Positions 47,796 through 56,058 of a DNA stretch of 64,000 nucleotides are shown piece by piece (within the stretch, counting starts at the first letter, position 1; each line of letters opens with the position of its first letter). This stretch comes from Sphingomonas sp. S1-29 (GTDB lineage Bacteria; Pseudomonadota; Alphaproteobacteria; Sphingomonadales; Sphingomonadaceae), in the NCBI RefSeq assembly GCF_026167545.1, contig NZ_CP110678.1:1051501-1115500 (forward strand), read 5' to 3'. The position numbers and the translations under genes were made by a program. The notes below the pieces were generated by a model. The model saw nothing but the letters and a program-made list of their open reading frames with translations. It was not told the origin of the DNA and did not search any database.

Positions 47796-48815
47796 GTGTC
47801 CGAATCGCTAGTTTCCGCGCCGCTGCCGGCTCTAGAGAGCGTCGATGTCATAGCGCTTGTCGCCGATGCCGTGGTTTGCGCCGACGAAGAAGGCCGCATC
47901 CTGCTGTTCAACCAGGCCGCCGAACGCGCCTTTGGCTATTCGGCCATCGAGATCATCGGCCAGCCGATCGAAATATTGCTTCCCGAGCGCAACCGCGCCG
48001 AGCATGCGCGCCAGGTATTTTCCTTCGCGCAGGGACACGGCCCGGCGAGCGGGCTCATGGGAAAGCGCCGCGAGGTTAGAGGCCTTCGCAAGAACGGCCA
48101 GGAATTCCCCGCCGAGGCGATGGTGTCGCGCCACCGCATCGCCGGCCGGACGGTGCTGACCGTCGTCCATCGCGACATCACCGAACGCAAGGCGATCGAG
48201 GAACGCAACGATGCGATCGCCCGCGAACTCGATCACCGGACGCGCAACGTGCTTTCGGTGGTCAAGGCCCTGGTTTCACTCAGCGCGCAATGCGCCGCCG
48301 ATGTCGGTGAATTCAAGGAATCATTGCTCGGGCGGGTGAATGCGCTCGCCGCCACGCAGGCGGTGCTGGGCTTCGGGGCGGAGCAGAGTACGCGGTTCGA
48401 CGCGCTTTTATGGGCCGAGCTCGAGCAGTTCCGCACCGCCGACGGGACCAACATCGTCGTCGACGGCCCGGCGATGCTGGTCGGCGCGAGCGCCGCGCAA
48501 ACGCTGGCGCTGGTCTTTCACGAGCTTGCGACCAATTCGTCCAAATATGGCGCGCTGAGCGCCGCGAGCGGCCACGTATCGATTACCACCGCCTTCAGCG
48601 CCGATGGCAGCCACTACGAGATCGAATGGCGTGAAACCGGTGGCCCGCCGGTCGACCCGCCGACACGCCAGGGGTTCGGCACGACCTTCATCCAGCAGAT
48701 CACCAAGGCCACCTTTCGCACCGACGTGATCCTCGAATATCCCCGCGAGGGTGCCGTGTGCCGGATGATATTGCCGCGCGCCAAGGTGGAAGCGGCCCCG
48801 CGAGCCAATGATTGA
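47796..48815 (+). CDS. PAS-domain HWE-type sensor histidine kinase
   Basis: 339 residues, GTG start. The PAS domain (15-130; DAVVCADEEGRILLFNQAAE, FGYSAIEIIGQPIEILLP) is followed by the HWE dimerisation region with phospho-acceptor His147 in ARELDHRTRNVLSVVKAL and an ATPase domain with the N-box (LALVFHELATNSSKYGALS) and GFGTTFI. No membrane segment, so soluble. No partner regulator is adjacent. Such kinases often sense light, oxygen or stress; ligand not readable. Confidence 0.9.
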   Translation: MSESLVSAPLPALESVDVIALVADAVVCADEEGRILLFNQAAERAFGYSAIEIIGQPIEILLPERNRAEHARQVFSFAQGHGPASGLMGKRREVRGLRKNGQEFPAEAMVSRHRIAGRTVLTVVHRDITERKAIEERNDAIARELDHRTRNVLSVVKALVSLSAQCAADVGEFKESLLGRVNALAATQAVLGFGAEQSTRFDALLWAELEQFRTADGTNIVVDGPAMLVGASAAQTLALVFHELATNSSKYGALSAASGHVSITTAFSADGSHYEIEWRETGGPPVDPPTRQGFGTTFIQQITKATFRTDVILEYPREGAVCRMILPRAKVEAAPRAND

Positions 48816-48842
48816 ACGCCACCGCCGCGCAGCGGGCGCGGC

Positions 48843-50150
48843 GTGACCAAACTGCCGGTCGCAATCGCCGCCGAATCGACCCAGCCCGACGATTCCCCAC
48901 CGCCGCGCGCCGGCTTCCTGCGCACGCTCGGCCCCGGGCTCGTTACCGGCGCGGCCGACGACGATCCCAGCGGGATCGGCACGCACAGTCAGATCGGCGC
49001 ACAATTCGGCTATGGCCTCGCCTGGACCTTCGTCCTCAGCTTCCCGCTGATGGTGGTGATCCAGCAGGTCGCCGCCGAGATCGGCCGGGTCACCGGCGGC
49101 GGCATCGCCCAGAATTTACGGCGCCACTACCCGCGGCCGGTGCTCTGGACGATGGTAGTGCTGCTGCTGATCGCCAACATCGTCAATCTGGGGGCCGACC
49201 TCAGCGCCATGGGCGCGGCGATGGTGCTGCTGACCGGCGGGAATGCGGTCGCCTATACGCTGTTGTTCGGCGTGGTCTGCGTCGTGCTCGAAGTGTGGTT
49301 GAGCTATCCGCGCTACGCCGCGATCCTCAAATGGACGACGCTGTCGCTGTTCGCCTATGTCGGGGTGGTCATGGTCGCGGGGGTGCCTTGGGGCCGCGCG
49401 CTCACCGCGCTGGTGGTACCCGAACTGCAATGGAACGCAGCCTATGCGACCGCGGTCGTCGCGATCCTCGGCACCACGATCAGCCCCTATCTGTTCTTCT
49501 GGCAGGCGGGCCAGGAGATCGAGGAGCAGCGCCGCCATCACGCCAAGCCGCTGTGCATCGCCCCCAGCGAGGCCGGCCCCGAACTCCGCCGCATTCGCAC
49601 CGACACGCTGGTGGGAATGGCGTTCAGCTCGATCGTATCGCTGGCGATCGTGTTCGCGACCGCCGCGACGCTCAATGCCAACGGCATCACCGACATCACC
49701 ACCTCGGCGCAGGCGGCCGAGGCGCTGCGCCCGATCGCGGGCGATTTCGCCTTTGCGATGTTCGCGCTGGGGATCATCGGCACCGGGTTGCTCGCGGTGC
49801 CGATCCTGGCGGGATCGGCGGCCTATGCGGTGACCGAGATGGTGGGCAAGGCCGGAAGCCTCGACGCCAAGCCGCTCAAGGCCCGGCTGTTCTATGCAAC
49901 GATCGCGCTGACGACGCTGGCGGGCGCGGCGCTGACCTCGGTCGCGGTCGATCCGGTGCGCGCGCTATATTGGGCGGCGGTAGTCAATGGCGTGCTCGCC
50001 GCGCCGCTGATGGCGATGATGATGCTGATCGTCCGCAACAAGCGCGCGATGGGGCGGCTGACGCTGTCGCCGATCGCGACGCTGATGGGGTGGATCGCCA
50101 CGCTGGTGATGGCGGCGGCATCGGCGCTGTTCTTCGCCTTCACGCTGTAG
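48843..50150 (+). CDS. Nramp-family transporter with atypical metal-binding motifs
   Basis: 435 residues with about eleven membrane helices and a GTG start, 27 bp after the kinase gene. Overall Nramp/SLC11 features are clear (LGPGLVTGAADDDPSGIGT near residue 29-47). The usual TM1 DPGN metal motif reads DPSG (41-44). The TM6 region reads TTISPYLFFWQAGQEIEE instead of the MPH-type motif. It may therefore transport something other than Mn/Fe. Confidence 0.85.
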   Translation: MTKLPVAIAAESTQPDDSPPPRAGFLRTLGPGLVTGAADDDPSGIGTHSQIGAQFGYGLAWTFVLSFPLMVVIQQVAAEIGRVTGGGIAQNLRRHYPRPVLWTMVVLLLIANIVNLGADLSAMGAAMVLLTGGNAVAYTLLFGVVCVVLEVWLSYPRYAAILKWTTLSLFAYVGVVMVAGVPWGRALTALVVPELQWNAAYATAVVAILGTTISPYLFFWQAGQEIEEQRRHHAKPLCIAPSEAGPELRRIRTDTLVGMAFSSIVSLAIVFATAATLNANGITDITTSAQAAEALRPIAGDFAFAMFALGIIGTGLLAVPILAGSAAYAVTEMVGKAGSLDAKPLKARLFYATIALTTLAGAALTSVAVDPVRALYWAAVVNGVLAAPLMAMMMLIVRNKRAMGRLTLSPIATLMGWIATLVMAAASALFFAFTL

Positions 50151-50175
50151 CGGTTACGCCATCGCCGCGCAGCGG

Positions 50176-51504
50176 CTACGCCATCGCCGCGAGCAGTTCG
50201 TCGAGCGGCACCGTCGCGAAGGCCGTGAAGGAATCGGCGACGCCATAGGGCAGCCACAGCGCGCGGCCGAGCACGATCGCGCCGCAGCTATAGACGACAT
50301 TGGGTACATATCCCTCGCGCGTGTCGTTGCTCGGGCGGATCAGCGGCCGCGTCGAGCGCGCGATCAGCTTCGACGGATCGTGCTTGTCGAGCAGGCACGC
50401 GCCCAAGCAATAATTGCGGATCGGCCCGACGCCATGGGTGATGACCAGCCAGCCCTCGTCGATCTCGATCGGCGAGCCGCAATTGCCGATCTGGATGAAC
50501 TCCCACGACCAGCGCGGTGACACGATCACGCTGCCGCGGTCCCAGCGATATAGGTCGTCCGATTTGAGCAGCCAGATATTCTCGTGATCGTGGCGCCCCA
50601 GCATCGCATATTGCCCGTCGATCCTGCGCGGGAACAGCGCCATGCCCTTGCTGGCGCTGAGGCTGCCGCGCAGCGCGGCGAGCTCGAAGGTGACGAAATC
50701 ATCGGTGCGCAGCAGTTCCTGGCGCACGGTTTCGCCGCTGAAGGCGGTGTAGGTGCCGATATAGGTGGCGCGCCCGTCATCGTCGGTGAAACGAACCAGC
50801 CGCAGATCCTCGATCCCGTGACGCTGCTGGAAGCTGATCGGGAAGATGACGACCTGCGCGATATCCCCGGCGGGGCCGTAATCGAGCCGGAGCGCGGGAT
50901 CGTCGGGCCGATCGCCGGCGATGCGATCGATGATCGGCGAGGTCGCCCAGCGATCGAGCGGGTCGACGGCGATGGTACCTTGCGCGCTGATCTGGCCGGT
51001 CCGGAAGCTGACCGACGACACATGCCCCTCACCCACCCCGCGCAGCGACAGCACGAAGCGCAGTGCCCCCGGTTCCACCCCGCTTTGATCGGGATGCGCG
51101 ACGATGCTGGGGTTGAACAGCGCGACCGCCTCGAAGGCATATTCCTCGGCAAAATAGGCGCCCGCCAGCAGCGCCTGGCGGGGGCTGACGCTGCGGCCGG
51201 CGAGAAAGCGATCGGCCATCTCCTCGAACCGCCGCTGCAGCAGCCGTTCGACGTCGCGGTGGCGGGTGGCGAGGCTGGTGACCACCCAATCGAGCTCGGC
51301 GTCGAGGCCTGCGCGATCGAGCGCGAGCACATGCCGCAGGATATGTTCGACGCGCGATCCATCGCGCGGGTCGGCATCGATCGCGCTTTCGGCGGGAACG
51401 AAGGGCCGCAACACGACGCGTGCGGGCGCGGGGCATAGTTCGAGGTCGATCCGCGTCATCAGATCGGCGTCGATCGGATCGCCGCGCGGGATCACCGCGG
51501 GCAT
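50176..51504 (-). CDS. GH130-type glycosidase/phosphorylase
   Basis: About 442 residues of a five-bladed beta-propeller protein. GH130-like elements include FNPSIVAHPDQSG, LRLVRFTDDDGRATYIGTYT, KGMALFPRRIDGQYAMLGRHD, GNCGSPIEIDEGWLVITHGV and LPYGVADSFTAFATV. Family members act on beta-mannosides, by phosphorolysis or hydrolysis; which applies here is not readable. Starts at 51504 and 51459 are both possible and neither has a clear ribosome site. It follows the small gene at 51540-51755 by 35 bp. Confidence 0.82.
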   Translation of the reverse strand: MPAVIPRGDPIDADLMTRIDLELCPAPARVVLRPFVPAESAIDADPRDGSRVEHILRHVLALDRAGLDAELDWVVTSLATRHRDVERLLQRRFEEMADRFLAGRSVSPRQALLAGAYFAEEYAFEAVALFNPSIVAHPDQSGVEPGALRFVLSLRGVGEGHVSSVSFRTGQISAQGTIAVDPLDRWATSPIIDRIAGDRPDDPALRLDYGPAGDIAQVVIFPISFQQRHGIEDLRLVRFTDDDGRATYIGTYTAFSGETVRQELLRTDDFVTFELAALRGSLSASKGMALFPRRIDGQYAMLGRHDHENIWLLKSDDLYRWDRGSVIVSPRWSWEFIQIGNCGSPIEIDEGWLVITHGVGPIRNYCLGACLLDKHDPSKLIARSTRPLIRPSNDTREGYVPNVVYSCGAIVLGRALWLPYGVADSFTAFATVPLDELLAAMA

Positions 51505-51539
51505 CGGGCGCGGGCCATCGCTCCCCGGCGCGCCACCCG

Positions 51540-51755
51540 CTAGCGTCCGTCGTCGCCGAATGCGGGGATTTCGGGCACCGATTGCGGCGGCTGTTCGAAC
51601 ACCGGCGCAGGGGCCATGCTCGAAGGTTCTTCGGTCGGCACTTCGTTCGGGCGGGCGGTGACAGGCATTTCGGGCTGGCCGTGCGGGTCGATGGTGTCGG
51701 GCGGCGGCTCGCACGGTCGGATCGCGATCGTCAGCTTGCGGCGGATTTCGGTCAT
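51540..51755 (-). CDS. Small Pro-rich protein upstream of GH130
   Basis: 71 residues, MTEIRRKLTIAIRPCEPPPD then Pro/Glu-rich to FGDDGR. No signal peptide or known domain. A strong ribosome site (GGAAGGAGATG) 6 bp before the ATG and the short gap to the GH130 gene support it as a real cotranscribed gene. Function unknown. Confidence 0.65.
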   Translation of the reverse strand: MTEIRRKLTIAIRPCEPPPDTIDPHGQPEMPVTARPNEVPTEEPSSMAPAPVFEQPPQSVPEIPAFGDDGR

Positions 51756-51892
51756 CGGCGCATCTCCTTCCCACGTACCCCCGCATAGCGCGCGGCGAAG
51801 CGGCGGGCGCTAGGTAATGCTCCCAATGCAGCGCACCCCGCTACGTAGATCGCCGCATCGTTGGCGGTGCGGTGTTCGCGCATAGTGGCGCG

Positions 51893-52348
51893 ATGACCTT
51901 GCCCGCCCAGCTCGTTTTGGCCTCGTTGATGGTCACCTTCACGATCGGCGTCCACCTTGGCGGGCTGGCCGCGCTGCTCGGCCTGTTGCGCCGGCATCAC
52001 GCCGGGCGGCCCGTTGCCTATGTCCTGCTGCACGACAGCGTCGGCATTCTTGCGGCGGCGTTCGGGCTGTTCGCGCTGCATGCGATCGAGATCTGGGCCT
52101 ATGCGGCGCTGTACGCCGCGGCGGGGGCGCTGGGCTCGTTCGAGGAAGCGCTATATTTCTCGACCTCGACCTACACCACGATCGGCTATGGCGACGTGGT
52201 CCTTCCCCCCGGCTGGCGGGTGTTCGGCGCGATCGAGGGCGCCAACGGCATCATCCTGCTCGGCTGGTCGACCGCATTCTTCTTCGCGGTGGTCAGCCGC
52301 ATCCGACTGTTAGAGCTCGAGCTCGAAACCCGAGCCAAGGACGACTGA
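51893..52348 (+). CDS. Two-pore-helix-type potassium channel protein
   Basis: 151 residues with three hydrophobic segments and the K+ selectivity filter STYTTIGYGDVVLP, as in the Ion_trans_2 family. No cytoplasmic RCK domain, so a minimal channel. An upstream in-frame GTG at 51872 could extend it by 7 residues. Confidence 0.88.
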   Translation: MTLPAQLVLASLMVTFTIGVHLGGLAALLGLLRRHHAGRPVAYVLLHDSVGILAAAFGLFALHAIEIWAYAALYAAAGALGSFEEALYFSTSTYTTIGYGDVVLPPGWRVFGAIEGANGIILLGWSTAFFFAVVSRIRLLELELETRAKDD

Positions 52349-52435
52349 GGCGCAAACGCCGGCGCGGCCCTAGGGACATTCCGTAGCGACGCGCCCGGCC
52401 TGGCACGCGAAAAGCCTTCAAAAGAGGAGCAAGCC

Positions 52436-53512
52436 ATGGCCGACAAGATGCGCGCGACGATCTTCCTCGAACCCGGGCGGATCGTGCTCGGCGAAAAGCC
52501 GATCCCGCATATCGGCCCGCTCGACGCGCTGGTTCGGATCACCACCACGACGATCTGCGGCACCGACGTGCATATCCTCAAGGGCGAATATCCCGTCGCA
52601 TCGGGGCTCACCATCGGCCACGAGCCGGTGGGGGTGATCGAGAAGCTCGGCTCGGCGGTGCTCGGCTATGAAGAGGGGCAGCGGGTGATCGCCGGCGCCA
52701 TCACCCCGTCGGGCTGGTCGAACGCCTCGCTCGACGGCTGCCATTCGCAATGCGGGCGCGACGCGCCGCACGGGTTCAAGCCGCTGGGCGGCTGGCGTTT
52801 CGGCAACACGATCGACGGCGCGCAGGCCGAATATCTGCTCGTTCCCGACGCGATGGCCAATCTCGCGCCGATCCCCGACGGGCTGACCGACGAACAGGTG
52901 CTGATGTGCCCCGATATCCTGTCGACCGGGTTCGGCGGTGCCGAGGCGGGCAAGATCCGGATCGGCGACACCGTCGCGGTGTTCGCGCAGGGTCCGATCG
53001 GCCTATGCGCCACCGCGGGCGCCCGCGCGATGGGCGCGGCCGAGATCATCGCGGTCGAAAGCCTGCCCGCGCGCGCGGCGATCTCGCGCAGGATGGGCGC
53101 CGATCATGTCGTCGACTTCACGCACGAAGACCCGGTGAGCGAAATCATGCGGATCACCCGCGGACGCGGCGTCGATGTCGCGATCGAGGCGCTGGGCCGG
53201 CAACAGACCTTCGAATGGGCGCTGCGCTGCCTGCGGCCAGGCGGCACGCTATCGTCGCTGGGGGTCTATTCCGAAGACCTGCGGATCCCGCTCGACGCCT
53301 TTGCCGCGGGGCTCGGCGATCATCGGATCGTCACGACGCTGTGCCCCGGTGGCAAGGAGCGGATGCGGCGGCTGATGGCGGCGGTGGCGGGCGGCAGGGT
53401 CGATACCGCCGCGCTGGTCACGCACCATTTCGGGCTCGACGATATCGAGACCGCCTACGACCTGTTCGCGCACCAGCGCGACGGCGTGCTCAAGGTGGCG
53501 ATCCGGCCCTGA
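52436..53512 (+). CDS. Zinc-dependent alcohol dehydrogenase
   Basis: 358-residue MDR-family dehydrogenase. Catalytic Zn ligands are seen as Cys41 (TTICGTDVHILKG), His62 and Glu63 (TIGHEPVGVIEKLG). The cofactor-binding domain has VAVFAQGPIGLCATAGARAM. The structural-Zn Cys cluster is reduced to CHSQC, so the second Zn may be absent. Substrate could be a short alcohol, including isopropanol-type secondary alcohols; not determined. GGAGGAG-like AAAGAGGAGC lies just upstream. Confidence 0.9.
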   Translation: MADKMRATIFLEPGRIVLGEKPIPHIGPLDALVRITTTTICGTDVHILKGEYPVASGLTIGHEPVGVIEKLGSAVLGYEEGQRVIAGAITPSGWSNASLDGCHSQCGRDAPHGFKPLGGWRFGNTIDGAQAEYLLVPDAMANLAPIPDGLTDEQVLMCPDILSTGFGGAEAGKIRIGDTVAVFAQGPIGLCATAGARAMGAAEIIAVESLPARAAISRRMGADHVVDFTHEDPVSEIMRITRGRGVDVAIEALGRQQTFEWALRCLRPGGTLSSLGVYSEDLRIPLDAFAAGLGDHRIVTTLCPGGKERMRRLMAAVAGGRVDTAALVTHHFGLDDIETAYDLFAHQRDGVLKVAIRP

Positions 53513-53546
53513 CGCTCGCGCGCGACGGACCCCAAGCAGCCAACGC

Positions 53547-54626
53547 ATGTCGATCAGACCGCCCCGCCCGGCCCGCCGGTTCGCGCTGGCAACCGGCGCG
53601 CTCGCTGCCGTAGCGGTCGTCGCCGCAGCCTATACCGCCGCGCTGCGCCGCGCAGAGCGGCGGCTGGCGCGAGCGAGCGAGGTGATCGCGACGCGGTTCG
53701 GGACGCTCGAATATGCGGTGCGCGGGCAAGGGCCACCGATCCTGATGGTGCATGGCACCGGCGGCGGGTTCGACCAGGGGCTGAGCTTCGGCGCCGGCTT
53801 GCGGCAGCGCGGGTACCAAATCATCGCGCCTTCGCGCTTCGGCTATCTGCGCAGCGATTATCCCGCCGTGCCGTCTTCGGCGAACCAGGCCGATACGTTC
53901 GTCGCCTTGCTCGACCATCTCGGGATCGATCGGCTGCCGGTGGTGGGAGGATCGGCGGGGGCATTGTCGGCGGTGGCGTTCGCGCTGCGCCATCCCGAGC
54001 GCTGTTCGCTGCTGATCCTGCTGGTGCCCGCCGCCAATGTCAGCGGCCGCGATCCGGTCGAGATGACCGCGCTGCAACAGCTACTGGTCGAGCGCGTGCT
54101 CGGCTCGGACTTTGCCTATTGGAGCGCGCGCACGGTCGCACCCAAGCGGCTGATCGGCACGCTGCTGGCGACCGATCCCGCGTTGCTCGACCGCGTCGAA
54201 CCCGGCGAACGCGCCCGCGCGTATCGGATCCTCGACGAGATGCTGCCGGTCAGCGCGCGCGTGCGCGGGATCCGCAACGATGCGCGGCGTGCGAGCGCGC
54301 CGGGCGCGGTCGCCTATCGCGATATCGCGGTGCCGACCTTGATCGTGTCGGTCGAGGACGACCGGTTCGGCACCGCCGCAACCGCACGATACCTGGCGGC
54401 GACGATCCGCGATTCCAGGCTGGTGATACTCCTCCGCGGCGGGCACATCTGGCTGGGTGCCGACGACGCGGTGGCCGAGCATGTCGTGCGCTTCATCAGC
54501 GAGCAGGGCGCGGAACCTCGCCTGCATTCACCTCGACAAAGCGCCGCGCCGATGACGGATCGCTCCTGGCCGCTCGCACCGATCCTCCGCCAATCCCCGA
54601 GCGATCCAACCACGCGTCGAGACTGA
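53547..54626 (+). CDS. Membrane-anchored alpha/beta hydrolase
   Basis: 359 residues. An N-terminal hydrophobic segment (FALATGALAAVAVVAAAYTA) suggests a signal anchor. The hydrolase core has the oxyanion motif LMVHGTGGGFDQG, nucleophile elbow VVGGSAGALSAVAF and a C-terminal RGGHIWLGADD with the catalytic His. The last about 30 residues are low in conservation and may be a later extension, since the stop lies just before the TonB-like fragment. Substrate unknown. Confidence 0.85.
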   Translation: MSIRPPRPARRFALATGALAAVAVVAAAYTAALRRAERRLARASEVIATRFGTLEYAVRGQGPPILMVHGTGGGFDQGLSFGAGLRQRGYQIIAPSRFGYLRSDYPAVPSSANQADTFVALLDHLGIDRLPVVGGSAGALSAVAFALRHPERCSLLILLVPAANVSGRDPVEMTALQQLLVERVLGSDFAYWSARTVAPKRLIGTLLATDPALLDRVEPGERARAYRILDEMLPVSARVRGIRNDARRASAPGAVAYRDIAVPTLIVSVEDDRFGTAATARYLAATIRDSRLVILLRGGHIWLGADDAVAEHVVRFISEQGAEPRLHSPRQSAAPMTDRSWPLAPILRQSPSDPTTRRD

Positions 54627-54657
54627 ATTCGCGCCACTTCCGCATCGGCGTCAGAAG

Positions 54658-54735
54658 TATCGCGGCCGCCCGGTACCCTCGACGCTGGTCGAGAAGCACG
54701 AATGGATCTTCGAACGGGTGGGGGATGAGGATTGA
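54658..54735 (+). pseudogene. C-terminal fragment of a TonB-like gene
   Basis: 25 codons read YRGRPVPSTLVEKHEWIFER and then VGDED before a TGA. Bases 54662-54707 are identical to 17373-17418 at the 3' end of the TonB-family gene. Sequence just upstream (54630-54657) still resembles the preceding TonB codons with small indels. The rest of the gene is missing. Confidence 0.9.
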
Positions 54736-54756
54736 GGGAGGTGCCTACTGCCCCCA

Positions 54757-54785
54757 CCGTTCGTTTCGAGCGAAGTCGAGAAACC
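54757..54785. repeat. Single arm of palindromic repeat family C
   Basis: CGTTCGTTTCGAGCGAAGTC and flanking bases match the left arm of the repeat inside metH2 (9515-9541). It directly abuts the stop codon of the minus-strand membrane protein gene and follows the TonB fragment. Confidence 0.85.
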
Positions 54786-54787
54786 GC

Positions 54788-55252
54788 TCACGCCGCCAGC
54801 GCATATCCTCGGTGCCCGTCATCATCATCGTTCGCGGCTTTCTCTACCCCCCGACGCGACCGCCGCGCCCGCCCGCGATTGGGCAACCGCGCCACCAGCC
54901 ATCCCCGCACCGCACGCAACCGCACCGCCGACGATGCGGTGATGATGACCACCAACGCATCGACATAAGCGACCACATCGAACGCCAGCATCATCCCGGC
55001 AATTTCGGGCATCGCCATGCCGAACAGCAGCGCGCCTTCGTTCTGCATCAGCCACATCATCGCGCCGCCGATCAGCAGCAACAGGAAGGTGACGATCATC
55101 GTGCCGCGCTGAATATTGCTCAGCCAGCGCGCCGGCGCTTCGACCGCGACCCGACGCAGCCAAGCAGCGACAGGCGTTCGCGGTGCGGCGATAAGGACCG
55201 CCCAAACGGCCAAAGAGATCAGCAACAACGACAGCATCGAAATCGTCTCCAT
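54788..55252 (-). CDS. Small membrane protein of unknown function
   Basis: 154 residues with three or four hydrophobic helices (MLSLLLISLAVWAVLIAA, GTMIVTFLLLLIGGAMMWLM, VVAYVDALVVIITASSAVRL) and a basic, low-complexity C-terminus. ATG 55252 or 55237 may be the start. Coding character is supported by the helix pattern and G/C third positions. No family recognised. Confidence 0.65.
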   Translation of the reverse strand: METISMLSLLLISLAVWAVLIAAPRTPVAAWLRRVAVEAPARWLSNIQRGTMIVTFLLLLIGGAMMWLMQNEGALLFGMAMPEIAGMMLAFDVVAYVDALVVIITASSAVRLRAVRGWLVARLPNRGRARRSRRGVEKAANDDDDGHRGYALAA

Positions 55253-55318
55253 CCGCCCGCGATCAAGCCCGCCCGATACTATGCAATCGGCATGTCTACG
55301 CCAGCGCTAATCACAACC

Positions 55319-55421
55319 TGGCCATTTTGGGAAATGCGGTCTGGAACTGGGTTTAGGGATGCAGTGGCAGCGAGGAGCGCGGTCCCGTCGCTGCCGCGAC
55401 CCTGACATTCCAAAATGGCCA
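55319..55421. repeat. Nested inverted-repeat element
   Basis: TGGCCATTTTGG (55319-55330) and CCAAAATGGCCA (55410-55421) are perfect 12-bp inverted arms about 80 bp apart. Inside, GTGGCAGCGA (about 55364-55373) faces TCGCTGCCGC (about 55388-55397), a 9-of-10 inverted match. The whole 103 bp could fold as one long structured RNA or be a small non-autonomous element. Confidence 0.6.
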
Positions 55422-55514
55422 AGTCAAAGGTCGGCCATATGGCGGAGCGTTCCCTTCCCACGCGGGTTCGCTCGCCCTACGGTACCTGTACGACACAACA
55501 GCGGAGAACCTCCC

Positions 55515-55940
55515 GTGGACACCGAACACAAGGTGATCGTCGGCCAATGTCATTGCGGTGCAGTCCGCTTCGAAGCGACGCTTAGCGATGGCTTTAATAC
55601 GATCCGCCGTTGTACCTGCTCATATTGTCGTATGCGCGGCGCAATCGCCGTTTCGGTAGAGGCGGGCGGAATAAAAATCATCCGGGGTGAGGATGCGCTG
55701 ACAAGCTACCGCTTTAACACCGGATCGGCGCAACACTTCTTCTGTTCGGCCTGTGGGATATATACGCATCACCAGCGCCAATCTAATCAGAAACAGTACG
55801 GTGTGAACGTCGCCGTTTTAGACGGTGTAAGCCCATTCGACTTTGCCGAAGTTCCCGTGCTGGACGGAGTGAGGCACCCAAACGACACAGGCGGACCAGC
55901 TCGGCGCGCGGGTACGCTTCGCTTCATACCCGCCGATTAG
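55515..55940 (+). CDS. GFA family Zn-binding protein
   Basis: 141 residues, GTG start with GCGGAGAACC upstream. Zn-ligand Cys pattern of the GFA (glutathione-dependent formaldehyde-activating-like) fold is complete: GQCHCGAVRF, RRCTCSYCRMRG and FFCSACGIYTHH. Most family members are uncharacterised and not formaldehyde-active, so a role in one-carbon metabolism is not claimed. Codon use is less GC-rich than its neighbours, hinting at acquisition. Confidence 0.88.
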   Translation: MDTEHKVIVGQCHCGAVRFEATLSDGFNTIRRCTCSYCRMRGAIAVSVEAGGIKIIRGEDALTSYRFNTGSAQHFFCSACGIYTHHQRQSNQKQYGVNVAVLDGVSPFDFAEVPVLDGVRHPNDTGGPARRAGTLRFIPAD

Positions 55941-56058
55941 CGCACTAGGGCTCCCGACCGACTTCCCAATTTTCGCTCCCATCTTGAGAAAGGTGGCAAA
56001 GCCGTCGACGGCGGCCATCGCACCGCCCTTCTGGAAGGCTATAATTGTAGCCCCCCCC

